Shown: positions 7,969 through 16,926, counted from the stretch's first letter. The stretch: DNA of 64,000 nt from Chloroflexota bacterium (GCA_005882255.1 VBEZ01000165.1:1-64000), one strand, 5' to 3'. Notes: generated from the letters alone by a model not told the origin. Made by a program: numbers and translations.

Positions 7969-8745
7969 ATGGCAGAGCCCGCCCCCGATCACGCGCGACA
8001 TCTGGACCGCGCGTGGCTGGCCCAGCACCTTGCGGACGAGCGCAAGGAAGCGGAGCTGCTCGGCGAGATCCGCGAGGCGCTCTTCGGGATGCAGGATGGT
8101 CTGGTCAGCACGCTCGCGGTCGTCAGCACCGTCGGCGCGGCGAGCGGCGACCGCTTCGCTGTCCTGGTCGCGGGCATCGCGTCGGCGCTCGCGGGCGTCT
8201 TCTCGATGGCCGCGGGTGAGTACCTGTCTTCGAAGAGCCAGCGCGAGATCTTCGTCGCGCAGATCGAGAACGAGCGCGAGGAGGTCCGCGACCGTCCGGC
8301 CGAGGCGGAAGCGGAGGTCGCGTACATGCTCGAGTCGGAAGGTCTATCGGAGGCCGCGGCGCGGCGCGTCGCCGCCGAGCTCGCCCGCGAGCCGACCGTG
8401 CTCCTCAAGACGATGGTCGAGAAAGAGCTCGGCCTCGTGGTCGAGGAGGGTCCCGGCGCGCTGCAAGGTGCCCTCGTCATGGGTGGTTCGTTCGGGCTCG
8501 CGTCGCTCGTTCCGATCCTCCCGTACCTCTTTCTTCCGATCGCGAGCGCACCCGTCGCGACCCTCCTGCTGTGCGGGGTCGTCGTCTTCGGCATCGGCGT
8601 GGTGAAGACGAGGTGGACGAAGCGCAGCCCGGTACGGTCCGGCCTCGAGGTCGTCGCTCTTGCCGCGTTCGCCGGGATCGCGGGGTACCTCTTCGGTTCG
8701 GTGTTGCCGAGCCTGCTCGGCTTCGCGGGGCTCGGCGCGGTCTAG
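7969..8745 (+). CDS. VIT1/CCC1-family membrane transporter
   Basis: 258-residue member of the CCC1/VIT1 family, which includes iron and manganese transporters and ferritin-like chimeras. The signature REALFGMQDGLVSTLAVVSTVGAAS is at about residues 35-60, followed by AGVFSMAAGEYLSSKSQREIF, then a charged cytoplasmic segment (Glu/Arg-rich, residues 95-150) and three more transmembrane helices up to the C-terminus. The start is an ATG 14 bp after the rhodanese stop, so cotranscription is likely. The charged middle resembles the metal-binding domain of VIT proteins, but the ion carried is not visible. Confidence 0.88.
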   Translation: MAEPAPDHARHLDRAWLAQHLADERKEAELLGEIREALFGMQDGLVSTLAVVSTVGAASGDRFAVLVAGIASALAGVFSMAAGEYLSSKSQREIFVAQIENEREEVRDRPAEAEAEVAYMLESEGLSEAAARRVAAELAREPTVLLKTMVEKELGLVVEEGPGALQGALVMGGSFGLASLVPILPYLFLPIASAPVATLLLCGVVVFGIGVVKTRWTKRSPVRSGLEVVALAAFAGIAGYLFGSVLPSLLGFAGLGAV

Positions 8746-8754
8746 CGCTCGGCT

Positions 8755-10110
8755 GTGCTGCTGCAGCAGTTCTTCGACGCGGGCCTCGGCCACGCGAGCT
8801 ACCTCGTCGCGGATCCCGATGCCGGCGTCGCGTTCCTCGTCGATCCCGACCGCGCCGTCGATGTGTATCTCGCGGCCGCTTCGAAGATGGATGTCCTGAT
8901 CACGCACTCGTTCGAGACGCACGTCCACAACGACTACCTGTCGGGATCGCGTGCGCTCGCCGAGCTGCGACCGATCGCCGTCGTCTCGGGACCCGACGCG
9001 AGGGTCGAGTACCCGCACACGGCGCTGCGCGACGGAGAGAGCCTCGACGTGGGCGCGCTTCGCGTGCGCTGCGTCGCGACGCCAGGGCATACGCCCGAGC
9101 ATGTCGCGTTCCTCGTAAGCGACCTGCGCCGCGCCGACGATCCGCAATACCTCTTCAGCGGTGGCGCGCTGCTGGTCGGGCACATCGCGCGCGTCGATCT
9201 GCTCGGCCCGGAGCTCGAGGAGCGGCTCGCGCGGGACGCGTACGCGACGCTGCGCGACAAGGTGCTGAGCCTGCCCGACTACATCGCCGTGTTCCCGACG
9301 CACGGCGGCGGCAGCGCTTGCACCGCGAGCGTGGCCGGCTCGCGCTGGACGACGCTCGGATTCGAACGCCGCCACAACGACGTCGTGCGTGCCGCCGCCG
9401 GTGAATTCCGCGAGTTCCGTGAGACGATCGCGCAGGGTTTGCCGGTGGCACCCGCGTATTACGCGCACGTGCGCGCGCTCAATCACCGCGGCGCGGCGCT
9501 CGCGGATCGCCGGCCGTTGCCGCTCCTGAGCGATCCGCTCCCGAAGGGCGCGGCGCTCCTCGATCCTCGTCCGCCTCATCTCTACGGCGCCAGCCATCGC
9601 CGCGGCGCGCTCAACATCGTCGGGAACGATGGCTTCGCCGTGCGCTGTGGCGCGGTCGTCAAGTACGGGACGTCGGTCGTGCTGCTGACCCGCGACGAAG
9701 AGCAAGCTGAGCGTCTACGGGCGCAGCTCGCGCTCATTGGCTTCGATGACGTTCGCGGATATGCCGAGCCGATCGCGGCATCGGACGACGCGACCGCGAC
9801 GACGCAGCAGCTCGACGCGCGGACCGCGGGCCGGCTCGCCGGAGAGGGCGCGCCAGTCCTCGACGTGCGCGAGCGATCCGAATACGCCCTGGGCCATGTG
9901 CCCGGCGCGCGGCACATCCCGTACGAGCAACTCGAGCAGCGCATCGGCGAGCTGCCGCGCGAGCGAATGCTCGTCGTGTATTGCGCGAGCGGTGTGCGTT
10001 CGAGCCTCGCGACGAGCATCTTCGAACGTCATGGGGTCGTCACGGCGAACCTGCGTGGCGGATTCAACGCTTGGCGGAACGCAGGGCTGCCGATCGAGGA
10101 GTCGCGTTAG
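8755..10110 (+). CDS. Metallo-beta-lactamase-fold/rhodanese fusion (persulfide dioxygenase-like)
   Basis: 451-residue fusion. The N-terminal hydrolase-fold domain resembles ETHE1-type persulfide dioxygenases: THSFETHVHNDYLSG gives the first metal ligands (HxHxD), TPGHTPEH the next and FPTHGGGS the last. A degenerate rhodanese-like segment (about 270-330) links to an active rhodanese (about 345-448) with LDVRERSEYALGHVPGARHIP and the catalytic loop YCASGVRSS. The GTG start at 8755 is 9 bp after the VIT gene. The likely role is oxidation of glutathione- or low-molecular-weight persulfides with sulfur relay by the rhodanese. Confidence 0.9.
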   Translation: MLLQQFFDAGLGHASYLVADPDAGVAFLVDPDRAVDVYLAAASKMDVLITHSFETHVHNDYLSGSRALAELRPIAVVSGPDARVEYPHTALRDGESLDVGALRVRCVATPGHTPEHVAFLVSDLRRADDPQYLFSGGALLVGHIARVDLLGPELEERLARDAYATLRDKVLSLPDYIAVFPTHGGGSACTASVAGSRWTTLGFERRHNDVVRAAAGEFREFRETIAQGLPVAPAYYAHVRALNHRGAALADRRPLPLLSDPLPKGAALLDPRPPHLYGASHRRGALNIVGNDGFAVRCGAVVKYGTSVVLLTRDEEQAERLRAQLALIGFDDVRGYAEPIAASDDATATTQQLDARTAGRLAGEGAPVLDVRERSEYALGHVPGARHIPYEQLEQRIGELPRERMLVVYCASGVRSSLATSIFERHGVVTANLRGGFNAWRNAGLPIEESR

Positions 10111-10215
10111 CGGTACACTGACCTCGGGCACTCCCCACGACCGATCTCCCAAACGGCGCCCTCTCTTTGGGTGGCCAGCGTTCCTCCAAACGAGCGCCCA
10201 GATGGGAATTGTGTG

Positions 10216-11409
10216 ATGCGCGTTGCCTTTGTCGCGTCCTCCGTTCCGCGCCGCTGTGGCATCGCCACGTTCACCGCGGATCTCGCGGCCGCCGTGAAGT
10301 CGGCCGATCCGTTGGTGCGGATCTTCGCCGCCGCCATCAACGAACCGGGCGCAGCGCGCGCGTACGGACCGGATGTGCGCTGGCGCATCCAGCAAGAGGA
10401 GGCGAGCACCTACCGCGACGCCGCGATGGCGATCAGCGCGTCAAATGTCGACATCGTCAACCTGCAACACGAGTTCGGCCTCTACGGTATGTGGCACGAC
10501 GGCACGTACGACGACCACCTGCGCGTATTCCTCGAAAACTGCACCAAGCCGGTCGTCACCACGCTCCACACGGTCGCGCCGAAGCCCGAGCCCTGGGCGC
10601 TCGAGACGGTGCGTTTCGCCTCGGAGCACAGCGAACAGATCGTGGTCATGGGCACGACCGCGGCGCGCCTCCTTCGCGACGTCTACGGTGTGTCGAGGCC
10701 GCCGGTGGTGATCGAGCACGGCATGCCGGCGATCGAGCCCCGCGGGAGGCACCGTCTGAAGCGTCAGCTGGGGGTCGAGGACCGGCCGATCGTGTCCACG
10801 TTCGGTCTCGTCGACCCGCGGAAGGGTCTCGAGTACGTGATCGAGGCGATGCCCGAGATCGTCGCGCGTCATCCGCGCGCGCTCTATCTCGTCGTCGGCC
10901 AGACGCACCCCGAGCTGCAGAAGCGGGAGGGCGAGGCTTATCGGAATTCGCTCATCGCGTCATCGGCGCGGCTCGGCCTCCGCGACCACGTCAAATTCGT
11001 GAATCAGTACCTCACGCAGCGCGAGGTCGTCGATTACCTGCTCGCGACCGACGTCTATGTCACGCCGTATCTCGACCCGAATCAGATCACCAGCGGCACC
11101 CTCGCCTACGCGCTCGGAGCCGGGAAAGCGATCGTCTCGACGCCCTACCTGCACGCGCAGGAGGTGCTGGACCATGGCCGCGGGATCCTCGTCCCGTTCC
11201 GCGACGCCGCGGCCGTCGCGTCGGCGGTGAATTCGGTCCTCGGCGACTCCGCGCGCAAGCGTGAGCTCGAGATCCGCGCATACGAGTACGGGCGGGAAAT
11301 GGCGTGGCCCGCCATCGGCCGTCGCGTCCTGGCGCTGATGCGCGACGTCCTCGATCACCCGGTCGCCGCGCAGGAAGAGCTGCTCGAGGAGCCGACACCG
11401 ATCGCATGA
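10216..11409 (+). CDS. GT4-family glycosyltransferase
   Basis: 397-residue GT-B glycosyltransferase. The acceptor half opens with MRVAFVASSVPRRCGIATFTADLA. The donor half has STFGLVDPRKGLEYVIEAMPEIV and the GT4 sugar-nucleotide site near YLDPNQITSGTLAYALGAGKAIVSTPYLHAQEVL. The ATG at 10216 fits homology better than the GTG at 10171. Its stop overlaps the ATG of the GH130 gene (ATGA, 11406-11409), and a third carbohydrate gene follows, so all three form one operon. This GT4 type is often annotated as mannosyltransferase, but donor and acceptor are not shown here. Confidence 0.9.
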   Translation: MRVAFVASSVPRRCGIATFTADLAAAVKSADPLVRIFAAAINEPGAARAYGPDVRWRIQQEEASTYRDAAMAISASNVDIVNLQHEFGLYGMWHDGTYDDHLRVFLENCTKPVVTTLHTVAPKPEPWALETVRFASEHSEQIVVMGTTAARLLRDVYGVSRPPVVIEHGMPAIEPRGRHRLKRQLGVEDRPIVSTFGLVDPRKGLEYVIEAMPEIVARHPRALYLVVGQTHPELQKREGEAYRNSLIASSARLGLRDHVKFVNQYLTQREVVDYLLATDVYVTPYLDPNQITSGTLAYALGAGKAIVSTPYLHAQEVLDHGRGILVPFRDAAAVASAVNSVLGDSARKRELEIRAYEYGREMAWPAIGRRVLALMRDVLDHPVAAQEELLEEPTPIA

Positions 11410-12620
11410 ATCTCGGCGAGCGGCTCCCACAGAATCCACTCCTTACGGCACGCGACGTGAAGCCGTCCCTGCCCATGCTCGAGGTCGTGTCGGTGTTCAA
11501 CGCCGCGGCGGCCAGAGTGGGCAACGAGATCGTTCTGTTGTTGCGCATCGCCGAGCGGCCGCGGAGCGACATCGCGCCGGGACCCGACGCGCTCACGCTC
11601 GATCTCGCCGCGCCACATCCGATCCTCGCTCCGCTGCCGGCCCACTATCGGAAAGAGCGGCTCATCGGCATGGCCTTCCTGGATACACGCGACGGGGATG
11701 CGCCGCGCGTCGTCGTCGCGTATGTACCCGCGAACCTCCCCGGCCTCGACCTCCGGGACCCTCGGTCGATCCGCTATCGGAACGCCAGCGGCAGCCTGCG
11801 TATGGCGAACGAGGGGTACATCGACTTCCTCGCGCAGATCTCGCACCTCCGCGTCGCGCGCAGTACCGACGGCGTGAACTTCACCGTCGATGAGACGCCC
11901 GCCATCGCGCCGCACACCGACATGGAGGAGTACGGCGTCGAAGATCCGCGCGCGACCTTCATCGACGGCGAATGGCACATCACGTATGTCTCGGTGTCGC
12001 GCTGGGGGATCACGACGAGCCTCGCGACGACGACCGATTTCCTGAGCTTCGAGCGCAAGGGCGTGATCTTCCTCCCCGATCACAAGGACGTCGTGCTCTT
12101 TCCCGAGAAGATCGGTGGCCGTTACGTCGCGCTCACGCGACCGATGCCGCAGTCGTTCAGCCGGATCTTCGGCATCTGGATCGCCTTCAGTGAGGATCTG
12201 CTGTCGTGGGGCGGTCACGAGAGGCTCTGCCTGCCGCGCCCTGAGTACTGGGACGAGCTGCGCACCGGTGGTTCGGCAGTGCCGTTCCGCGTCGACGATG
12301 GCTGGCTCGAGCTGTACCACGGCGTGGATCGCGATTCGCGCTACGCGATGGGCGCCCTGCTCCTTGACGCCCACGATCCGCGAAAGGTCCTCGCACGCTC
12401 CGCGCAACCGATCCTCGAGCCGCTCGAGCCATTCGAGCGGACCGGTCTCTTCAACGAAACGATCTTTTCCTGCGGCCACGTCACGCTCGCCGACGGCCGC
12501 ATCCGCATGTACTACGGCGCTGCGGACTCGGTCGTCGCGGCGGCGGACTTCGACGTACGCGACATCGTGAATAGCCTCGAGCCCTGGCGCGGCGCCGCCC
12601 GACGGCTCGTGCGGGTGTAA
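11406..12620 (+). CDS. GH130-family glycoside phosphorylase/hydrolase
   Basis: 404-residue five-bladed beta-propeller of glycoside hydrolase family 130, whose members phosphorolyse or hydrolyse beta-mannosides. The family landmark EDPRATFIDGEWHITYVSVS is at about residue 180, after SHLRVARSTDGVNF and before FPEKIGGRYVALTRP. The C-terminal part has GGSAVPFRVDDGWLELYHGVD and the closing YYGAADSVVAAA. It overlaps the GT4 stop and is followed after 2 bp by the third gene. Together they suggest synthesis and turnover of one oligosaccharide, probably mannose-containing; linkage specificity is unknown. Confidence 0.9.
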   Translation: MNLGERLPQNPLLTARDVKPSLPMLEVVSVFNAAAARVGNEIVLLLRIAERPRSDIAPGPDALTLDLAAPHPILAPLPAHYRKERLIGMAFLDTRDGDAPRVVVAYVPANLPGLDLRDPRSIRYRNASGSLRMANEGYIDFLAQISHLRVARSTDGVNFTVDETPAIAPHTDMEEYGVEDPRATFIDGEWHITYVSVSRWGITTSLATTTDFLSFERKGVIFLPDHKDVVLFPEKIGGRYVALTRPMPQSFSRIFGIWIAFSEDLLSWGGHERLCLPRPEYWDELRTGGSAVPFRVDDGWLELYHGVDRDSRYAMGALLLDAHDPRKVLARSAQPILEPLEPFERTGLFNETIFSCGHVTLADGRIRMYYGAADSVVAAADFDVRDIVNSLEPWRGAARRLVRV

Positions 12621-12622
12621 TC

Positions 12623-13723
12623 GTGCTGCGCCAGCTGGCTCGACTCACCATCCCGGTCGAGTCCGCGGGAGAGGGCGCCTGCGCGATCGCGGTCTACGCC
12701 GACGCCGCCCATCGGATCTTCCCGGCCGCGGAGCGGGGATTCGAAGGAGTGGCCTGCGTCGACGACGCGGCGCGTGCTCTCATCCTCTTGAGCGACGTCT
12801 GGTCCGCGACCGGCGTGTCTCGCGTGCGCGACTGGGCCCTCGGATTGCTCGACTTCCTGCTGTACATGCAGCTCGACGACGGTCGCTTTGTGAACTTCGT
12901 CACCGACTGGTCAGGTCGGCGCAACCAAGCTGGCGTGACCTCCTTTCCCGGTGGTGGGTTCTGGCACGCCCGCGGCGTGCGCGCTCTCGCGCGCGCCGCG
13001 GTGACATTCGGAGAGGACCGAGCGCGCCTCGGCCTCGAGCGAGGACTTGTTCACATTCGGGCCGCGCGCGACGTACCAGCTGACGTGCGTTCGATCCACG
13101 TGCTCACGGCGATCGAGCTCGTGCGCGCCGGGAAATTCGCTGAGCTTCGTGCAGACATCGGGAGCTGGTGCGACGAGATCGCGGCGTGTCGGCGCGGCGG
13201 AGTGCTCTTCGACAACCCGGATCAGTCCGCGCCGCACCTCTGGGGCCACCAACAGGAAGGCGTGCTGGCCGAGGCCGGCGCGTTCCTCGGCCGCGATGAC
13301 CTCACCAGCGTCGCGCGGCAGAGCGCGCTCGCGTACCTCGCGCCGCTCATCGAAGCCGGTTTCGACGAGCCGACCGTGCAGCCGTATGGCGTGGCCTCGG
13401 CGGTGTATTCGACGGAGCGACTCCGCACGATCACGAACGAACCTCGTTTCGACGAGCTCTGGCGCATGGCGCGGGGCTGGTTCGACGGTCGGAATTCGGC
13501 GCGATCGGCGGTCTATGACCGCGAGGAAGGTCGCGTCTATGACGGCGTCGACCACGGTGTGTTGAATGTCCACTCCGGAGCGGAGTCGAACGTGGTCGGG
13601 GCGCAGGCTCTGCTCGATCAGGTGATCCGCACCGTGCCGCTGCTGGCGCCGCTGATCGAGACCTGCTTCGCTCCGGACGTGAGAGAGCGGCTCGGCACGA
13701 TGGCAGAGGCGCGTTCGAGCTAG
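12623..13723 (+). CDS. Alpha/alpha-barrel glycosidase-like protein
   Basis: 366-residue, mostly helical protein with the look of a six-hairpin glycosidase fold. Repeated aromatic-acidic segments include GVACVDDAARALILLSDVW, LLYMQLDDGRFVNFVTDWSG, GGFWHARGVRALARA, SAPHLWGHQQEGVLAEAG and YDGVDHGVLNVHSGAES. The paired acidic residues (VDDAAR, LDDGRF) are where such enzymes carry catalytic acids. The GTG start is 2 bp after the GH130 stop, so translation is coupled. I cannot assign a family. The operon suggests it acts on the same glycan as the GT4 and GH130 enzymes. Confidence 0.72.
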   Translation: MLRQLARLTIPVESAGEGACAIAVYADAAHRIFPAAERGFEGVACVDDAARALILLSDVWSATGVSRVRDWALGLLDFLLYMQLDDGRFVNFVTDWSGRRNQAGVTSFPGGGFWHARGVRALARAAVTFGEDRARLGLERGLVHIRAARDVPADVRSIHVLTAIELVRAGKFAELRADIGSWCDEIAACRRGGVLFDNPDQSAPHLWGHQQEGVLAEAGAFLGRDDLTSVARQSALAYLAPLIEAGFDEPTVQPYGVASAVYSTERLRTITNEPRFDELWRMARGWFDGRNSARSAVYDREEGRVYDGVDHGVLNVHSGAESNVVGAQALLDQVIRTVPLLAPLIETCFAPDVRERLGTMAEARSS

Positions 13724-14751
13724 GCGATCTCGAGCCGGACCGGCCGAACAGCGTTGTTGGCGTACCCGAGCTCGTTGCGAACTTCTGCCAGCGGCTGTTC
13801 GTCGCCATCCGTCGTGACCGCGCGCGCCATGACGACCAGCTGGCCGCTCGTACCGGGGGCGACGCTGGCGTGCCACTGCCGCCAGGCGTAAGGCGACAGC
13901 GCATCGTCGAGCGTCGCGTCCCGCCAGCTTCGGCCGCCGTCGGCGGAAACGTCGACGCGAGCGAGCGAGCCGCGACCGTCCCACGCGTAGCCGCGTACCA
14001 CGAACGGGCGCGCCGGGAGCCGATCGTCATCGCGCGGCCACGCGATCAAGGCGCGCGGCGCGATCTCGCGCAGCGGGCGCTCGCCGACGACGTAGCGCCT
14101 GGCCTGGAAGAAACCCTCGAACCTGCGCTCGACCAGCCGCAGCCGGGCGAGCCATTTCACGGACGCCATGCCGTACCAGCCCGGCACCAGCAGGCGCAGC
14201 GGCGCGCCGTGCTCGCGCGGAAGCTCGTCACCGTTCATCGCGTACGCCAGCAAGACGTCGTCCCGCGTCGCGTCGGCGAGCGGCAGCGATCGTTCGTACG
14301 CGATGCGTGCCCCCGCGTCCGCGGATGCCCCCGAGTCCGCGCCCACGCAGACGACCTCGACCGCGCTCGCAAGCGGTCCCGCCATCCCGAGGACCGTACG
14401 GAGTGACGCGCCGGTCCACTCGGCCGTGCTCACGGCTCCGGTGCGCCATTGCTCGCCCGGGGCCGGAGGGTCGAGGAAGGCACGCCCGTTCCCGGCGCAC
14501 TCCAGCGTCACGACGAGCGAGCGCCGCGGCAGCGATCGGAGATCGTCGACATCCAACAGCAGCGGCGTGCGCACCGCGCCGTCGATGGCCAGCCGCTCCG
14601 GGGCCCGCGGTATCGCGAAGTGATCGCGTACGTAGTGCCGTGACGCGGGCGTGACCACGCCGACCTGTCGTTCGAGCGGCGTTTCCGCATTGAGCGGTTC
14701 GCGACTCAGATACACGAGCTCCTCCGCGGCCACGCGGCCAGTCTCGGGCAT
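13720..14751 (-). CDS. Sulfite oxidase-family molybdoenzyme
   Basis: About 343 residues. The molybdopterin domain has HFAIPRAPERLAIDG and the ligand-type cysteine in TLECAGNGRAFLDPP, followed by the substrate pocket Arg in EQWRTGAVSTAEWTG and REHGAPLRLLVPGWYGMASVKW. A C-terminal Mo-co dimerisation domain (RGYAWDGRGSLARVDVSADGGRSW) completes the SorA/plant sulfite oxidase layout. No signal peptide is seen with the ATG at 14751; an ATG at 14808 would add 19 residues and run into the divergent gene. Its end overlaps the convergent glycosidase-like gene by 4 bp. Sulfite is the expected substrate but is not proven. Confidence 0.88.
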   Translation of the reverse strand: MPETGRVAAEELVYLSREPLNAETPLERQVGVVTPASRHYVRDHFAIPRAPERLAIDGAVRTPLLLDVDDLRSLPRRSLVVTLECAGNGRAFLDPPAPGEQWRTGAVSTAEWTGASLRTVLGMAGPLASAVEVVCVGADSGASADAGARIAYERSLPLADATRDDVLLAYAMNGDELPREHGAPLRLLVPGWYGMASVKWLARLRLVERRFEGFFQARRYVVGERPLREIAPRALIAWPRDDDRLPARPFVVRGYAWDGRGSLARVDVSADGGRSWRDATLDDALSPYAWRQWHASVAPGTSGQLVVMARAVTTDGDEQPLAEVRNELGYANNAVRPVRLEIA

Positions 14752-14773
14752 TTGGCGGACTAGGATTCTCACG

Positions 14774-15763
14774 ATGCCGCGGCGGGTGGTGAACCTCGCG
14801 CTTCTCATCGCCGTTCCCGTCCTCGTCGCGACCGGGTTGCTCGCTTGGATCGCCGCTCCGTCCGTCGCCTATGGGCTGATCCTGCTGCACCGCGTCGCCG
14901 GCGTCGGACTGGTACTGGCTCTGGCGTGGAAGTACGGCATCGCCCGGCGCTCGGTGCGTCGTCGCACGCGCGCCGGCATCGACATGACTTTGGCCATCGG
15001 CGGCCTCGCGTCACTTGCGCTGCTTGTCGTGCTGGGGCTTGGTCTCGCGTGGTCGATCGGCATCGTCTCGTTCGACCGGCCGCTTGCGTACTCGCTGCTG
15101 AACGTGCATGTTTTTGTCGGAGTCGCGCTCGTTCCGCTGATGCTCGCCCACGCCGCGGGTCGGTGGGAATCGCGGCCACCTCTGGCCGATCTCACTCGTC
15201 GTCGTTTCGTCGTGCGAGCGCTGGCGGTCGGCGTCGGAGCGCTCGTCGCGACAGCGGCCCTCGATCGCGTCGGCCTCGCGCGCCGCGCGACGGGATCACG
15301 CGCCGCGGCAGCGTTCAGCGCGAACGCGTTCCCGCTCACGATCTGGGCGTTCGACGCGGTACCCACGATCGACCTTGCGCGCTGGCGCATCCGGGTCGAT
15401 GGAAACGTCGCATCGCCGGGCACGATGGACTACGACGGTCTGCTCGCCTTGCCATCGACCGAGCGCGACGCGGTCCTCGACTGCACCGGTGGCTGGTGGA
15501 CCGAGCAGCGCTGGCGAGGTGTGACGCTCGCGGACGTGCTTGAACGGCACGGTGTTCGCGCGTCGGCCCAGCGCATCGACGTCGTGTCGCTCACGGGGCA
15601 CGCTTGGTCGTTCCCGATCGCGGAGGCGGAGCGTCTTCTCATCGCGACACACGTCGGCGGCGAGACGTTGAGCGCGGGACATGGGTATCCCGCGCGCCTT
15701 GTCGCACCCGAACATCGCGGATTCCAGTGGATCAAGTGGGTCAGTGACGTCCATGTCGCGTAG
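14774..15763 (+). CDS. Membrane-anchored sulfite-oxidase-fold protein with N-terminal helix bundle
   Basis: 329 residues. The first 150 hold about four transmembrane helices with His residues (LLHRVAGVGLVLALAWKYG, LLNVHVFVGVALVPLMLAHAAG) placed like haem ligands of a small b-type cytochrome. Then comes a shortened molybdopterin-binding domain with the ligand Cys in DAVLDCTGGWWTEQRWRGV and the end HRGFQWIKWVSDVHV. No dimerisation domain follows. It starts 22 bp from the divergent sulfite oxidase gene, so their promoters overlap. The fused cytochrome suggests electron transfer to the respiratory chain, in the manner of MsrP/MsrQ or YedY/YedZ but in one chain. Confidence 0.82.
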   Translation: MPRRVVNLALLIAVPVLVATGLLAWIAAPSVAYGLILLHRVAGVGLVLALAWKYGIARRSVRRRTRAGIDMTLAIGGLASLALLVVLGLGLAWSIGIVSFDRPLAYSLLNVHVFVGVALVPLMLAHAAGRWESRPPLADLTRRRFVVRALAVGVGALVATAALDRVGLARRATGSRAAAAFSANAFPLTIWAFDAVPTIDLARWRIRVDGNVASPGTMDYDGLLALPSTERDAVLDCTGGWWTEQRWRGVTLADVLERHGVRASAQRIDVVSLTGHAWSFPIAEAERLLIATHVGGETLSAGHGYPARLVAPEHRGFQWIKWVSDVHVA

Positions 15764-15766
15764 CCT

Positions 15767-16717
15767 ATGAAGATGGGCCGCCTGTTCGTCATCGCCATCG
15801 CCGGTCTCGCGCTCGTCTCGGCGGTGGTCATCGCGCGCGGCGTCGCTGCTCCGGGGAGTGTGCCCGGCCTGCCCGCCTTGCAGCTCGCGGGCGGCGTGGT
15901 GGTCCAAGCCGGCGCACCGCTTCCGATGCTGCAGGACATCGATCCAGAGGATCTCGATCCCGCTCGCGACGTGCCCGGTCTCCCACCGGTCGCGCTCGCT
16001 CCACCCGGCGGCGCCGTGGTGCAGGCGAATGGCATCCGCATCCCGAAGCCGGCGATGCCGACCGGGGCGCGCCGCGTCGGGATCCAGGTCGGTCACTGGA
16101 TGACGGATCAGGTGCCGGCCGAGCTCGGAACGCGCATCACGTTCCAGACCGGAACGAGCTGGGCAGGCGTGCAGGAAGTCGACGTGAACATGGATATCGC
16201 GCAGCGCATCAAGGCACAGTTGGTCTCGCGCGGATACGTCGTCGACATCATCCCGACGACGGTCCCCGTGGGATATCTCGCCGACGTTTTCCTTGCGCTA
16301 CACGCGGACGGTGATGGCACAGGAGAGAACAGCGGCTTCAAGATTGCGCACGGATCGCGGCGCGGCCCGTACGAGGACAAATTGGTCGCAGGGTTGACCG
16401 ACGAGTACGCGAAACTGACAGGTCTTGACAATGACGTCGAGCACGTAAGTCGAGCCATGAGCGCGTACTACGCTTTCAACTGGGGTCGCTACCAACACGC
16501 TGCCGCGGCGCATACACCGGCCGCGATCCTCGAGATGGGCTACCTCTCCAACGATCACGACCGCGACCTTTTGGTCAACAGAGCGGACGGGGTGGCCACG
16601 GCGATCGTCAATGGGCTGCAGCGTTTTCTCGACGAGGTCCCGCGTTCGAAGATCTTCGGAGAGGACCTCATCGTGCCGCCGCAGCGCAGCTTCCCCAGTC
16701 CGTCGCCCCGGACCTAG
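15767..16717 (+). CDS. Secreted N-acetylmuramoyl-L-alanine amidase (Amidase_3)
   Basis: 316 residues with an N-terminal hydrophobic export segment (residues 4-27). A Pro/Gly-rich linker precedes the catalytic domain from about residue 100. The zinc site is visible: His in IQVGHWMTD, Glu in VQEVDVNMDIA and His in LALHADGDG, with catalytic Glu in AILEMGYLSNDHD. The start ATG is 3 bp after the molybdoenzyme stop. The enzyme cleaves the bond between muramic acid and the peptide stem in peptidoglycan. The C-terminal tail (after residue 290) is Pro/Ser-rich. Confidence 0.9.
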   Translation: MKMGRLFVIAIAGLALVSAVVIARGVAAPGSVPGLPALQLAGGVVVQAGAPLPMLQDIDPEDLDPARDVPGLPPVALAPPGGAVVQANGIRIPKPAMPTGARRVGIQVGHWMTDQVPAELGTRITFQTGTSWAGVQEVDVNMDIAQRIKAQLVSRGYVVDIIPTTVPVGYLADVFLALHADGDGTGENSGFKIAHGSRRGPYEDKLVAGLTDEYAKLTGLDNDVEHVSRAMSAYYAFNWGRYQHAAAAHTPAAILEMGYLSNDHDRDLLVNRADGVATAIVNGLQRFLDEVPRSKIFGEDLIVPPQRSFPSPSPRT

Positions 16718-16790
16718 TCCACTACGGCTATAGGCACCAACGCCGCCAGCGAGTACGATCCAGCCGCGCCCAACGGGCGACGAAACCTAA

Positions 16791-16841
16791 GGAGGCCGGA
16801 CATGAGCGTTTACACCGCACGCGACCGCAGCGCCGGCCTCC
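16791..16841 (+). promoter_or_regulatory. Ribosome-binding site complementary to the downstream coding sequence
   Basis: GGAGGCCGG at 16791-16799 contains the Shine-Dalgarno of the small ORF at 16802. Its exact complement CCGGCCTCC is at 16833-16841 inside that ORF. The 9-bp stem with a 33-base loop would hide the ribosome-binding site. Confidence 0.5.
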
Positions 16842-16864
16842 TCGCCGTGGTGTCCGCGGCCTAA
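16802..16864 (+). CDS. Short leader ORF (20 aa) before the RIO kinase gene
   Basis: ATG at 16802 preceded by AAGGAGG (16789-16795) at good spacing; it encodes 20 residues beginning MSVYTARDRS and ending in AVVSAA, then TAA. The excellent ribosome-binding site ahead of such a short frame is the main argument that it is translated. The sequence inside the ORF can pair with its own ribosome-binding site. It ends 62 bp before the RIO kinase start, where a second hairpin covers that gene's ribosome-binding site. A cis-acting leader is more likely than a functional peptide. Confidence 0.5.
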   Translation: MSVYTARDRSAGLLAVVSAA

Positions 16865-16907
16865 GGCCGCCGCAGCACGCCGCGCGCGGCGCCTCTATCG
16901 CTCATGC

Positions 16908-16922
16908 CCTCCTCCACGGAGG
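16908..16922 (+). promoter_or_regulatory. Hairpin covering the RIO kinase ribosome-binding site
   Basis: CCTCC (16908-16912) and GGAGG (16918-16922) form a 5-bp stem with a 5-base loop. GGAGG is the Shine-Dalgarno of the RIO kinase ATG at 16927, so the stem would block initiation unless opened. Confidence 0.45.
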
Positions 16923-16926
16923 ACGC

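Noticed and set aside
8344-9705. 453-codon open frame opposite the MBL-rhodanese gene
   Set aside because: Antisense of a well-supported enzyme; Arg/Glu/Ala-rich with no recognisable motif.
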